Source: Trichuris trichiura (Eukaryota; Nematoda; Enoplea; Trichinellida; Trichuridae). From it: a DNA stretch of 64,000 bases. Position numbers and translations under genes: made by a program. Below, one piece after another: positions 34,659 through 47,845 of this stretch. The stretch lies in NCBI GenBank assembly GCA_037903355.1, contig JBAJFE010000025.1:992001-1056000 (forward strand). The letters are read 5' to 3'. How positions within the stretch are numbered: position 1 is the first letter of the stretch; the number at the start of each line of letters is the position of its first letter. Below the pieces are notes generated by a model. It ran no database searches. It was not told the DNA's origin and was given only the letters and a program-made list of their open reading frames with translations.

Positions 34659-37600
34659 CTAAAAACAAACCACGTAGTGCATGCTGATTCAAGAAGGTAA
34701 CAATTGTAAAATTCTTCCTTTTATTTGTATTATTCATATCATTTTTTAATTGACAGTTGGATTAATACATCGCGACGCGTAAGAGAAACAAGCAGATAGA
34801 CATTTGTGGATAGTACGCCTTACGTCACCGCATATGCAGTTAATTTTAATTTTCTTCAGAGATCCCGAATGTTACAAAGCCTAATAGGTCGCAATGCAAA
34901 TCCTTCTAGGGATTAAGTTGCATTTTTTCACTACCAACGATTTATCAGTTTAGTACGTCGTTTTTGGAAATTGGAAGAGCAAACCGTATTTATTCTGTGT
35001 ACGAAACAGTGTTCAAACAACCAGCCGACATTCAGAGAATGAAAAACTTTAACAATAATTACAATTATGCGGCAAGTTTCGGACGGCAAATGTCCTTTCC
35101 GAAACGACCGCGTTATAGTGACCCACTATACGGTTGTCGTTTGGGAAGAGAGTTCAATGGGCTTTGATACGAGCTACTTCCCTCGACTTCATTGCTTTTC
35201 ATGGACGAGTGACCACTCGGACAATAGACTAGCGATAAGCAGCAACGGATTTTCCATTGTTAACCAATGCAATTGAATGTTCCAACAGCGCGCATGCAAC
35301 AGCAATTTAAAACTCATTCGGAAAGGCAGCGTTAACTCAAAGAATCGTACTTGAAATTGTCCGCTTTCGGATCTGTAATTTTTCAATTAAAATCCGGCTG
35401 ACTTATAAGGAAAAGTTGGCTTCCGATCCCGAGCATTGTACGCCGCGGAAAGTTCAAAACAAGAATGGCGCAATGCCAAAGGAAGGCACTACTTATAACA
35501 GGTCGCTTTAACAGGCGTTCTCAGGGCTACACTCTCTTGCATGCCAGTTTCGACAGGACAGCGTTGAGCGAGCCTCAGCAGTTAACTTCTTCGGAAGGTT
35601 TTACCGCTACGCAGAAACCCGTTTATTACTTGGCAAAAGCCTCAGAATGTGGAACGGTCATATAAGTGCAAAGTCACGGCATCTCTGAGTGCGGTTTTGT
35701 GTTAGGCTTCAACGCCTTCACGTATTCTTTGAGTATTTGTCCAAATAGGGACATTGTCACGAAATTATGCAGTAGGAAAACAATGTTCGCTGCCGTTAAA
35801 CCTTACGCCGCATTATCGCGTTTTCGGTGCTCCAGTCAACTTGCGTTTTCGGATATACCTTCATAAAGCGCATCACCTTGAAATAAGTTCAATGGATCGA
35901 CTTACATGCAGCAGGAACATACGAAAGCCGTCATTTCGTCTTTTCCACCGAATTTAACTTGAACTCAACAGTGGATGCACAATTGGTTGCCTTACGACGA
36001 AATGGCCGTTTCTGCTTTGCCAAAAGTAGCCATCAATCGCGAAGGAAATAAATGCCATCTACTGTCAGCAATTGAGTCGTAAATCCGCCTGGCAGTCCAA
36101 TCTTGTGGAATGAATGATAAATGCACTGAAGCGCGGTCACGTCGACCAATCGCTTCAGGCTGCTTAAATTCCATCTTTGCTTCAAGAAGACCTAACGCAA
36201 AACGGGGGATTCACAATTAGATAAGTCGGCTAGTCGCTTTGCTTAAAACTTGCTATTAATTCCACTTTCATTTTTAGCTAATATGCCTTCTTCAGCCAAA
36301 GAAGGTAATAAAAATGTCCACAACATGTAGCAGCTACTAACGTTATGCAAAGAACGCCCGACTGCGAGCGTCTGTTTACTCATGATGGCTTGAAGGTAAG
36401 CCTACATGAGAAGCGAATCCACGGGGTAATAAAATAGTTTTACTTAAAATGCGCATATCTGACGCGTTTCCGTAAGTCAACTCGAAAGCATACGTGCTTT
36501 GAGAGTGGTCCCGAAATTAGGAATTGTTTACGTCCAGTTTCTTTATGCAACATATCGAATTCAGGGTCGATTCGTTCATGGACAGCTGGCATTGCTTGGG
36601 CATGTCAATAGAGCAAGTTTTTTTTCTTCCCTTTCATTTCGAATGGAAAGAAAAGACTTGCGTCCTTAGGCGGCGATTCAATCCTTAACCGGCAATACGT
36701 CTACCTATTGGATGATGAAAGGACGAGTGGCCAAAAGTCAACCTTGCAAGGTGCAATTACAATTCGAATCTGCCCTTTTGCAAAAAGCTTCTTGCAAAAT
36801 GTGCGATCGAAAATTCGAACGAACAAGCCATTTGTCAATGAAAAATATTTTCACTTGCTTTGTTCAAGGTTAAAAGTCCGCTTACCCGCTTTTGAAGGAG
36901 GATATTCGCAAGAAGATGCGACGTGCGGCAAAAGAGGAAAATCCACCTGCGAATATCTTTCCGGTGGATAAAGTAATTTGATTTCAGCGGCTCTTAGCTG
37001 CAGGCCGTACAGCCAAAATACCAATACGGACAGCGACGTTATCATTAGAGATATTGAATCGTGACAAAGCGACTATATCCTCTATTGGTGTTGACTAAAT
37101 AAAGTTAGTAAAAGAATGGATCATTGAGCTTTCAGGTCCGCATGCCAACGACAGTTCGCTGCCAAAATCAGTAGTATGCAAGGAAGAATAAATTGACCAA
37201 CGACCTTGCAGAGGACAGCGCCAGATTAGGAATCGAAAGCAAAACCAGAATGTCGTCTGTGTCGCCGCGGAAACGTTGATGACATACTTGATAATGACCT
37301 CAGAGATGAGCGCAGGTAACATGGACACGTTGGGTTTTCATTGGCAACCGGTTTCAATCTCCTTTGGTTGTCGCAAATCCGCAGTGTAGGTTAGTCCTGC
37401 AAACTAATATTCGAAAAACGTGGCGGCTGTGTCTGCTGACCTGTTCACGATTAACGTTACGCCGCCCTTATGTCTCTCACTTTGCAACGATAACAGCATG
37501 GCGGAAACGTCCGAAATTGCTGTAACAAAAAATCTAAAAACCGTTCACACTTTGCCCCGCAGCTGAATTGTTGTGTCGCATCTGACATTCCCAGAAGTTT

Positions 37601-38779
37601 GGTCCGTTTCTTGCAACCGGTCTTCGGCAAGGTCATGAAAATCACCTTCCACTATCAAACCAGTCATTTCGTTCGCTAACGTTCGTTGATTTTAAAAGCC
37701 CGACCACCAACTGTTTCAATGAACATTTATCAAAGAAAGCACCTGCGTTTTCCCCCTATTCAAGCGTTAAGGAAGGTGGGCAAACTTCCCGTCTTGCCTT
37801 CCGTCACAGAAATTCCTCTAAACGCTCTAGTATCTCTGCCATATTTTTGTGGTTCTTTTCCGCAAAACATCTGTCGCTTACTTACATAATTAACGGAGAA
37901 AAATTGTACAACGACTTCACATGAACACTTCCACTCTTGATAGGACTAATGAAGTCATGATCGTTCAGCAAAGGAATGTAAAAGTTTTGAAGCAACTTGT
38001 AGGCGCGGATCAAAACGGATTTCCTTGAATACTTTCCGAGCAGGCAAACTTTTCGCTGCACGGACTTTACACGACGCGGTTGTTCGGAAATTTTTCCACA
38101 GCTTCAAGCTATCACTTGTCATTCGCACGTCCCGAACAAAATTAGCATATGGTAATCTTTGATGTTATCTGCCCTGACGAAAGTATTGCATGTACGTCAT
38201 TTTCTTCGTGGTTCAAAGTTATCGATTAAAATTCCGGGATAAACATGGCTCTAAAAACGACCACTAACTGGATTAGCAATACGCACTCGCAACCAAAGTT
38301 ATAATAATAAGAAAAGCAACAACAGCAACAGTACATAAAACACTTTTAAGCAAGCCTTGGTATTTGCTTGTTTTTGGCAGTTTGATTATTTTATCTATGT
38401 AATCAATTTTCGAGTTAGGCAGCTAATTAATGAGCGTTATAAAAAGAAGTAAGATGAAACCCTTTACATTGCAAATAGCAAAATATTTGCAATGATTAAG
38501 TAGCGGAGCGGAGGACGTTCAAATTACTGTTGTGTAAGCGACTCACGCGAGCCAGAGAGGTTTTGCTGCCTACCAAAACACCCCATCGAGGATGACTAGT
38601 GTGTGGCCTACATTAAGTCCTCTGCTTTACGTTGCCCACATGTTGTCTGATGTCAAGAAAATTATTTCACCATTACGAATATCTGATGTATTAATACACG
38701 TACTGCCCGTCCAGTACGCGCTCTAGAACTTAGCCTGCAAACATGAAAAAAAGTGGTACACCCTCCGATGGCGATCATA
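34659..38779. other. No supported gene; likely 5' flank of DOMON gene at left
   Basis: The first few hundred bases may hold the missing first exon of the DOMON gene; a minus-strand ATG at 34803 opens the short hydrophobic peptide MSICLFLLRVAMY. Beyond about 35,000 both strands show only short frames without domain motifs or linked exons. Confidence 0.35.
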
Positions 38780-39235
38780 GGAATCAAAATAGAAATCCCG
38801 AAAGGACCGAAATTTTGAATACTCATATTCTAGAAGACGAAAAACACGCCAATCGATTTGGTCAAACAGAAATTTCGCGCAGGTCTAATTCCTGAATAAG
38901 AAGGAACCCTAAACGAACCGAAATCCCGAAAGTCAAATGTCAACAACGCCTACGTTAAGCGGCCCTAAATGGGGACACCTTTCGGCTATGAAGGTATCTG
39001 CGCGTTGGGGTTCCTGCCCGCTTTTCGTACTTCCGCAGGCCAGCTTCGAAGATCATTAGTTTTTTATTTTCTTCTTCTTTTGAACTATCGGGATTTCAGC
39101 TCATTCATAGTTCTTTCGTATTTAGGAACTTGTCCTTTTGGAATTAGACTCGCACGGAGGTTCTGGCCACTCGGATATGACTATTCGGGATTTAGAGTTT
39201 CACTATTATGGCCCAAACCCGTAAATCTGCTCACA
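38780..39235. repeat. Candidate diverged inverted repeat
   Basis: The left part contains GGTCTAATTCCTGAATAAG, ACCCTAAACGAACC and GAAATCCCGAAAG (38884-38935). The right part, read in reverse complement, contains GAGTCTAATTCC, TTCCTAAATACGAA and GAAATCCCGATAG (39085-39155). The motif AAATCCCGAA occurs twice on the left and, reversed (TTCGGGATTT, ATCGGGATTT), twice on the right. The arms are short and diverged, so this is a likely but unproven fold-back repeat. Confidence 0.45.
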
Positions 39236-42200
39236 AAGCATAGATACATTAAAAATAAAGCAGCCTGTTTAGTGCCCAAGGTTCGCAGAGCCCTTCTGCT
39301 CTCTACTAGTGCATGGGGCGAGGGAAATAAATGAATTGCTCAGCGCTCATTCAACGGAACCCCAGTGCAGCTGATGATGACTCAAGCTTGGTCTTTTGCA
39401 GTATTTGCGCCCACTAAAAAAAGAGGTGCCTTGGCACGTTCTGTTTTGTTTAAATTTGCAAAGTAGTACACAGTTTTCGGCAGACGTCAATTCACGTTTA
39501 TCATTGCGCCTAGAATGCGGACACACTTTTTATGCTGACTGGTTTATGATTACAAAATCATCTGGAATTCATGGAAAGGAATTTGTTTTCAAGCGAGCAA
39601 ATGTTTGTGAAACATATCAATTGAAAGCAGATGAAACGCGAGTAGTGTAACCTCCTTCGTCGCTTGGTGCCTTTATGTGTCGAACACGACGCATGGTCGT
39701 TGCCAGGTAGGCGCGACGTTTTGACGCGGTCACTCCGATTATCTGCCATTTGTTGAACAATGTTACCCTACTGATTTTACTGCGACCACGTTGTCATGTC
39801 TGAGTAGGCTGGCCGTGCTTCTCATCATCGAACAATAGTTACGAGCTTTTTTCTTTGACGCCGAGACGTCAGGTTTAAATGTGCATATAGGGTTTGACTT
39901 TCAGCTAAAGATTGAATCACTCTTTCAGGACTCAGATATGGCAGTACACTCATGGTTGAGGAGACGAAATAACGCTGTCCAACTGGCGGTAAACCGTCCG
40001 CGTCAAAGCGGCGTGTTCAACCGACCAGCAACTAGCTGATGGCAGTCAGTCATCGCATTCCATAACGAATGCGGAAGAATGAGTGATAACATTCACTTCT
40101 ATCAAAGATAAATAACATTCAGTTTATTCCATTAACGGCTAGACTTGGATGTTGAGAAATTAGCGGGTTTTTTCCTTCAAATTTATTAATATTACCATTA
40201 TTTTATTCGTATGGGCTAATCACAACTTTCAGCACGAAAATTGAAAACTTAGTTCCATAAAGACAATGGGGCAACTAGAAAATTGTAGAATTTTACCATG
40301 CACAAGCATTGAGTATATACATTGATGTAACTGGAACACAACTCACCTTTGAAACAGTTCTGGCGATCAGCTGATAGCGTGTAAAGAAATTTCAACCGCT
40401 TACGACTTTAGAGCACATCTTCAGTAAGATTTCATAAAACATTGCGGGTACCATTTCCTTGGCCCCGCAAACAATCCATCGTACCGTGTAAAATGCAGGT
40501 ATCTTTTCGGAAAAATGCTGGTCGGCCTGTCCTGCCCTTGCTAAGCACAAACCAAAATAGAATCTATATGTCAAAGTTTAAGCTTACTTTATGGCACTAC
40601 GGGATTATTCAGCAAACTTGGACGGTCGTTGATGGGGTTTGTTGGTGGGGTCTTCTTTTCCTTCTTTTACCTAAACCTAAGGCAAAATATAGGCCTGTGT
40701 TTAAGCCTGCGCTCATGCAAAGACAGAATAGGTTAATCGTCATGCTTGCCAGTATGGTCAGAGAGCAAAGGTGGGCATTTTTTGGGAAGAAAACCTGCAT
40801 TTGTCGGTTACGGTATGTTGTCTGCGGGATTCTGGGAAAAAAGACCTCTTACCACCCCACGCAAGTTTAAAATGTCTTCCGCAGTATTTTAGTTTATTTG
40901 TGGCATCAGCTTCTGCAGAAGACCGTTCTGGTAAGCTTATGACGATGTCCCCTTTGCTACTTAACTGCTAGTTACATAGAATTAAGCCGAAACCCAGTTA
41001 TTAGCCGTAAGTGAGCATTTTATTAGATACAACACAAGAACGCAATTGCACATTTCCCTCTTAGCGCTGACGTAATGAATTTTTATGCCGCTTGATGCTG
41101 ATAGGGTAAGGCGTTCGTTACAGTTTTTGGGGATTGTTCAGCCAGCGTAATTGTTCTTAAATTGGAGCATATAAAGTTAACTTTCACCGCGCAGTGATTC
41201 GCCTTCAACGAAATAATTAATACTGTCACTAATGAAGCTCTTTTAAAAATACTAACCAGCACTTGCGACTAAACTAATAATGGCTAATACTAGTAAGGCT
41301 TAAAAGCTCAATGCGTTCTTACTGTTGATAATGCAGGCAATGTTTGAGCAGAAAAGTCTGTACCACATTCACCGGTAATGCGCGAAAGGCAAGTTACCAC
41401 TAACTTTCGGTCAGACAACTTCTTCCCGCCTGGAAAAATTTTATTATTAATACTTTTGCACGGTCGGGTCAACTCTGAAGTTCTGCAATAAAGTAAAGTA
41501 AGCCTCTCTTTGCAAATATGCTTCAGAATGTAATGGCATCTCGGCGAAAGGTCATTGTAAAGCTTGAATTGCTCAATTTTCGCTTCACTCAGCGAGTTAC
41601 CGTATAAGCACTTTAGCAACTTTTGTCCTGGCCGAATTGAGCTTTTAATGAGAAGTTCATTTTAAAAATGCTATCACGGCAAAATCTTAGGAAAGTAGCG
41701 TCGAATTGATGCAACTAAAAAAACTAAACTGATTTGAGGCTAAATTCAAAGTTGCTTTATATCGTTCGGATGCTGGCGGCTTGGCTGTCAAATCTAATGG
41801 CAAAAATAGAACAAATGGAATTGCCTTACTTTATTGCCACATTAAACGCGCCATTACGATGAAGAATAAATAGAAAAACGGTATGACCCGCAATCCGTAA
41901 GAGCAATCATTAAAAGAGGCCATGTAAGCGCTTGTTTTTTATAAACCTTCAGTTATGCTTAATAGCTACTTATAGGCTTAACTGTTTATACAACTAGAGT
42001 ACGTTTGAGATATGAAACATTGCAAAGCTGCTGCGGCTAATTACCTAAAAGTAATGTTACTAACAGATTAGCAAGTACGGTGCATCGATTCTTTGCAAGC
42101 GCAGACTTGCTTCGTTCCGGTCTTTTCATCAGTTAAGTCATTCGGGCTAACGGAGTATGTCACTGAGTGGAAATTATGCTTATTGATAGAATAACGTCGT

Positions 42201-44451
42201 TTCCAAGTTATTGGGCTGTTGAAAAAATTCTGTCAGTTTTAGACAGGAAAGTTTGAAACACCTTATCTCTTGTCAGTTGTCAAAATATTCACCATTCACA
42301 TCTATGCGACGTTTCCAAAAACTTAGAAGAAGATTTACTCTTCATTCAGAAGTGCTGGGTTCACGAGCATCATTAAACTTATGAGCCCATTTTCGAACTC
42401 CTTTTAGTAGAAGAACGCGCTAAGGCTAAGCAGTAGGGCATAGGTTCTGAAAAAAGACGAACGTTCAAGGGCATAAGTGTTTAGGTTTGTTTAATTTGTA
42501 TTGGGTGCATTTTGCAGACTAGGAGTGTCATAGGCAACAATTGGCCATTGTCGGTCAAGCAGTTTGCAGTTTTTTGGTTCTCCGTTTCTAATTCACGGCA
42601 GTAAGACTCTACGTCGACAATTCAGTCAGGTCGCAAGATGCTGTAATGGGTTACGCCTTTGCACCACCACTGAACATACGGAAAGATCTTTTCCGTGCGG
42701 ATTTCGCTTTTCAAAATATGTCGGAGGAAAATCTAACCTTTTGTTGTTCAGAACTGACCTCCAACCAGTGGCATATTTTCCTAATACACCCAGGGCCCAA
42801 AGCAGCACGGATGTTTCAGGTAACTTTGGTGTGCTGGTTCAGTCTGAGCTCGCGAAACGTAATGACTCAAAGACCATCTCTAATTTAAAAGCCAATAAGT
42901 AACTGAAGAAACATTGTTTTCGAAAAGGCTGAAGTGCGGGTGAGAAGGCAGCTACGAAATGGTATGCAACAGCGCGGTAAATGCGCAAAAGAATTGATCG
43001 AAGTTAGTTTTCCAAGAAAAACTATCCAAAAGAACGTTTTCAACAGCCTAATAAAATCAGCTAGCACTAGCCTATGGACAATATTAGTAATTTAATATTT
43101 TCTTTAAAATTAAAATACGTACTCTGGCTGAAATATACGCATATCTAATGGGAAACTAATGTCTGTCTAAAGAGGGTTATTAAACAAAAATAAGTGGAAG
43201 TTTAACCTGATAATATTTTAGAACATTACCTTTTTCTAAGGTTGCGACGTAATCATTCCTCCAATGGGTGCAGACATTTCTTATCGACAAAACGTTGGAG
43301 ATAATGCTATAACGTTTGCCACGTTTTTTTCAAATAACAGGTGGCGACTGGATGGCCTATCTTCGATAGTGAACAGCGTACAACTAGTTTCAGCATAAAA
43401 GCGACTCACTGCGTAATCACTTTGCTAACTTCGACAACGTTTAGCATGGCCAATTTCAACATCCATTTCAGAACGCGGCTCTGCAGCGACTACTTTGATT
43501 GCAGCCACTTCAGATAATTTGAAGGGAATCGTTTATCACTATTTCTCCTAGCAAGTAGGAAATGATCGTAATCTAACGACAGATAAGAATGTATCTATTT
43601 TTTCATAGAGATTGTGGCATACCTCGCCAATTCCATTTTAGATGAAGCCTGATAAAATTTTTAGCTATGTGCGAACTAATTTATTTGTCAGGCGCCTCGA
43701 CTGTCCCTGAACAATTTAGCATTTTCTGTTTGCCGTTGAGAAAAAGTCGGTAGAAATGGAGAACAAAAGCTGAATTAAAAATCAGATTTCCGACGCTGAA
43801 AAAAACGCTGTCATAGTACATGAATGAAACCTTTTGGAAAGGTCTTGTAATTGTGTTTATGGATCCGTTGCGTAAAGAGCTGTAAGCGTTTATTGAAATT
43901 TGAGCAGCTTTCGAAAAGCTGATTAAAATTCTAATCAGCGCTGACGACGAGAACTACGGCTTCCTGGAAGCTCCGCGAACTTCAATAAACGTTTACAAAT
44001 TTTTGCGGGTCGCATTTCCTTACATGATTATGAAATTCGATGCGCAGCTTCATTTTCAACACTTTTCAAAGGTGTTCTAAACGCATTTCCTCTCTGAGCC
44101 GCAGCACGCTTCAAGATTAATTGAAAAGCTTCTATCTTATTATTATCCGCCCACCATAAGGCCACTGTCCACTAATTTAATTTGCGTTGCTAGCGTTTGT
44201 TCTAATAGGCGCAAGCTTATGCATAAAATACCTGTAAGCCTTTCGATTAATTTTTTCATTTAGCTTTTATGCCCTCAGCGGGATTGCCTATTAAAACAAA
44301 AGATATCTGCTTCAACTTAACCAGCAGACAGTGGTATATGGATAATAAGAAACCTGTAAGTCTTGGCTTTAGGCTTGGAAATTTTACTAAAAAGTTAACG
44401 AGCAAATAAGATTTGTTTCATGTGTGGGTCTTTACTTAAGGCTTAACTTAA
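39236..44451. other. No supported gene
   Basis: Open frames up to about 140 codons occur, for example at 40442-40870 and 42564-42902. They have no domain motifs, no consistent splice context and overlapping rivals on the other strand. I read this stretch as non-coding. Confidence 0.4.
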
Positions 44452-44473
44452 GCCTAAGCCTAAGCCTGAGCCT
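44452..44473. repeat. Short interstitial telomere-like repeat (GCCTAA)n
   Basis: GCCTAAGCCTAAGCCTGAGC is nearly three and a half units of the complement of TTAGGC, the nematode telomere hexamer. Related fragments occur nearby (CTTAACTTAAGCC just before; AAGCCTAAGCCCTAA at about 49228). Confidence 0.7.
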
Positions 44474-47400
44474 ATTAGATCATAGGGAGCATCGCGTCTA
44501 CTGAATCAGCAAACCGCAGGGGTTTGACGGGCAGAGGGATTAGGCAAGGTCCAATGGGTCCTTATTATTAACATTCATAGTTTGCCAGTGTTAATTACTA
44601 GTATAGGCAAATAGCTCCTGATTACAAGTTTCTCGCTGATACAAATATGGAAGTTTTTGCAGCCTGGAAAACAAGAATAACTAATTATTAGTAGCCAGTA
44701 GTTGATTATTTCCTTTTAACTGTGAGCATTGTCCGCAGTTGAAATCCAAAAGCTCAATGCGGTGATGCATGGCCAATTAACGCAGGGAGAAGAAAGCATC
44801 AATGCTACGCTGTCTAGATGGCAGAGTTTTTGCATTTGTCTAATTCCATCGTCGCAAGTTGTTGTAGCGAAGCGGTGAACGGTTCAGTGTACAAAGACAG
44901 CGAAACCTGAGCAACCTGTTACGAAGCAACGAATACTTTAAATTAAAATTTTAATCGAGTATAAGATTCTAATACGCGGCCTTGACCGGTAATTAGAGCA
45001 AAATGACAACAATTGGAGAGGAAATACTTTTTGAATGACGAAACTGAGCTCTACAACCGCAGTTGCAAAAGTGTTTTCCACATTCGATTAATACTGTAAG
45101 CGACGCGAACGATGTAATTTGCATATTTAGCATTGCCACAGGACTAAGCGGCAGTATATCTCTCCCTGAATCCTATTCTTCTCTTCGCACAACGTGTTAG
45201 TCACCGAAGCTTTTATTCTCCGTTCGAACTGCTTTAGTTAAGCATAGTTAATGTTCAGAAAAAATAACTAACTCATTTATAGACTTCCTAGAAAGGACTC
45301 GTGCTAGGACTGTTAAAAGCTCTGAGAACGATAGCAATTTATTCGTTCTTGTCATGGTAATAGGTCTTTGAAAATTTATAATTCAATAGCTAATCGGTGC
45401 TGCAGCCGATTTGTGCGTGCAAGTGACAAAATAGCGAAATAGACTCGGAAGAAAACCCTGAATGCGCCTATTATGGCAATTTTCAGTGAATAAGGCGGCA
45501 GCGGGACCTTTCTGGATCTTGAAAGGCTATTTCTGCGAATGAATCAACCTTTTTTTAGCAAAGTTGAATTGGGCCGCTTCGAAGTCTTCCAAATTATATT
45601 ATTCATCTATTTATCCGGTCATCATCTCTTCTTGCTCAGAGCAATTTGATTATTGGCAATCCGCTCTTATGTAGGCTCTTGTTCGATTTGCTGTTCAACC
45701 AAAAATTGAAATTCAATGTCATTACTACTCTGAAAACTCTTCGTTTGGTGTAGATAAATTGCAAAAATGTATCGTGTTTTATGCAACCACACTTAGTCAT
45801 AACTCATCCTTAGAGTCTACCATTCTTTTCTTGCCAAACTTGATGTTTATCAGAAATATATGCTGCGCATCTACGCGTTCCAGCTATTAATCTGTCGCAG
45901 TTATGCTGAACTGAACGAAATCATTTGAGGTGTCAGCTTAGGCTTATGCAAAACGTTTGAGCTCAGAATCTTCTATCATTTATGACCATCATTCCTTCGG
46001 GGTGGACAAGACTTATTCGTTGTAACATATTTGTCGCCTGGTTAAGTCTTTTGACGGAAAAAGTTTGAAAAAATTGAACTTCTTTCTAACAATTTTTGTG
46101 CGAAATAATATTTAGCATACACTTCAACACTATGGAGAAAGGCGGTTAAGCTGAGGAACTTTCTGATTAAAAACTGTTGCTCGAAACCGCAGATTAAATG
46201 ATTTAATGTCTCCCGGCAACGGGCATGTATCAGCAGACATTACAATTAAGATAGCTGATTTGTTTTCTTTAAAATTGAATTATTACTTGTAATTACCATT
46301 TAAAGCATGAACAAAGCTCCAGTCAGCTAAGCAAGCAAAATTTGCTACATTAACTTAACTCATATGGTTTAGGTGAAAAAGCCGCCATGTAACGTATCGG
46401 AAAAGATCTTTCCATTTTGTCTCGAACGGTAAAATGTGATTCATTTTGGCATGAAATTGTGAGTGAAGAAAGCGGAGATCATTGACGCCAAGGTAAATGC
46501 GTACACGTTTTCGCTTGCATGAATAATCTATTTTTTATTTCTGTTATCCATCAGAGAGAAGGATAAAGGTCGGGCGATCATATCAATACCAACCTCACAT
46601 CTAGTTAACTGATATGACAGTTCTGTTAACCTTTCATTCTTTTTATTGTCAGTATTGTACAGATAGTGTTATCCTCGTAGCAATAAAAAAAACAAAACGT
46701 TCATTGACGATTCCCTCAAATAACTAATTCTGTGCACGCAACTACTGCCCTCAGTTTATCCGACAAGCCACCGTCGGATCGTGAAATCGGAAATCGCAAC
46801 CTCTTTAGAGTAAGTGGATTTTGAATTTATTGAACGTCGGACAAACAACGTCTTTTTGACTTAGCAATAATGAATAGTCCTACAACACCGTTAGTCGTGT
46901 TCCGATCTGCGGATATTGGCTAGCTGCCTTAGTTTCTGTGTAGCAATTAAGGCAACGCCATAGGAACTCGCTGAACACAACTGGGACAATCTTGGCTTGC
47001 AGTTGCACGAAGGCAATTTATTTATTTTTGCAGCCAACGTGGATTCATTTTTTCTCCAGAGAAACCTTCGTGCCATTCCTAGCTTCTTCCGCATCGGTCA
47101 GCTGTTGGAAAGCTTTATTTTTGAGAACGATTGATTGGAAGGGTACCTCTTCACCGGGGACTCACTTTTCTTAATGAACTTACAGCAAAGTGATAAGCAA
47201 AGTGGACTGGCTACACACGGTGAAAGAAAGTCATAAAGACCGGTGAGCGTCATGCATACTTCGCTGCTTCCAGGCGGCTTTGAGATGGTTAAACTTATCA
47301 GTCTTTACTTATTGACTGGGCTGAAACGGTGGCAAGCTAAAATGAGCCTCCTTTTCTGCCAGTCCCGACGGGATTACTGCTGAGCAAGCTTGCTAGCAAT

Positions 47401-47653
47401 GCTTCGTATCAAGCAATCAGGCAACTACAACGCATGCGCTGTGGTCTAACCCAAAAAAGCTTCCTACAGCTCAGAGATCCTGAAGGTACGTTCAACAGAT
47501 TGAAATACTTTGATAATAAAACATTCGAGCGCGTGTCAACCCGTAAAGTCCCCTCTTCGAGCTTCCATACTAACTGTTGTATTTCCATTTACTGAGCATT
47601 ATTAACACCATGAATTTCTAAACCTTTAGAGTGGCTCTAGATGGATACTTGTT
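44474..47653. other. No supported gene
   Basis: AT-rich sequence with short frames only; no domain, RNA or repeat structure was recognised. Confidence 0.4.
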
Positions 47654-47845
47654 TTAAATAATACGTTGCCTAATTGGACAGACCCTCGCGCAACATGATG
47701 AAAAGAAGTAGTTCGTGCCAGTATTTCGACTCAGCTCGACATAACGTAAAATCTCTAAGCCAAATTTCGTCAGTTCATTCCTAAGTATGTCTTTTAAGAC
47801 ATCTACGTTCAACGGTGTTGTAGAAGGCTTGGAGTTACTAGACAT
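47654..47845 (-). other. Small coding-like frame, unknown
   Basis: An ATG at 47845 opens 63 codons starting 'MSSNSKPSTTPLNVDVLKDI' and continuing with a hydrophilic helical stretch (LRNELTKFGLEILRYVEL). Its composition is more protein-like than that of neighbouring frames. It could be a first exon or a retroelement gag remnant. No downstream exon was linked. Confidence 0.2.

Noticed and set aside
34387..34737. A single 116-codon minus-strand exon
   Set aside because: Part of it is real coding sequence, but the reading fits better as two DOMON-gene exons (34658-34591 and 34536-34465) separated by a small intron with a GTAGGG donor.
40442..40870. 142-codon open frame
   Set aside because: No domain, no codon or splice signature, and competing frames on the other strand; probably chance.
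42564..42902. 112-codon open frame
   Set aside because: Sequence is not reminiscent of any family and lacks exon partners or a downstream signal.
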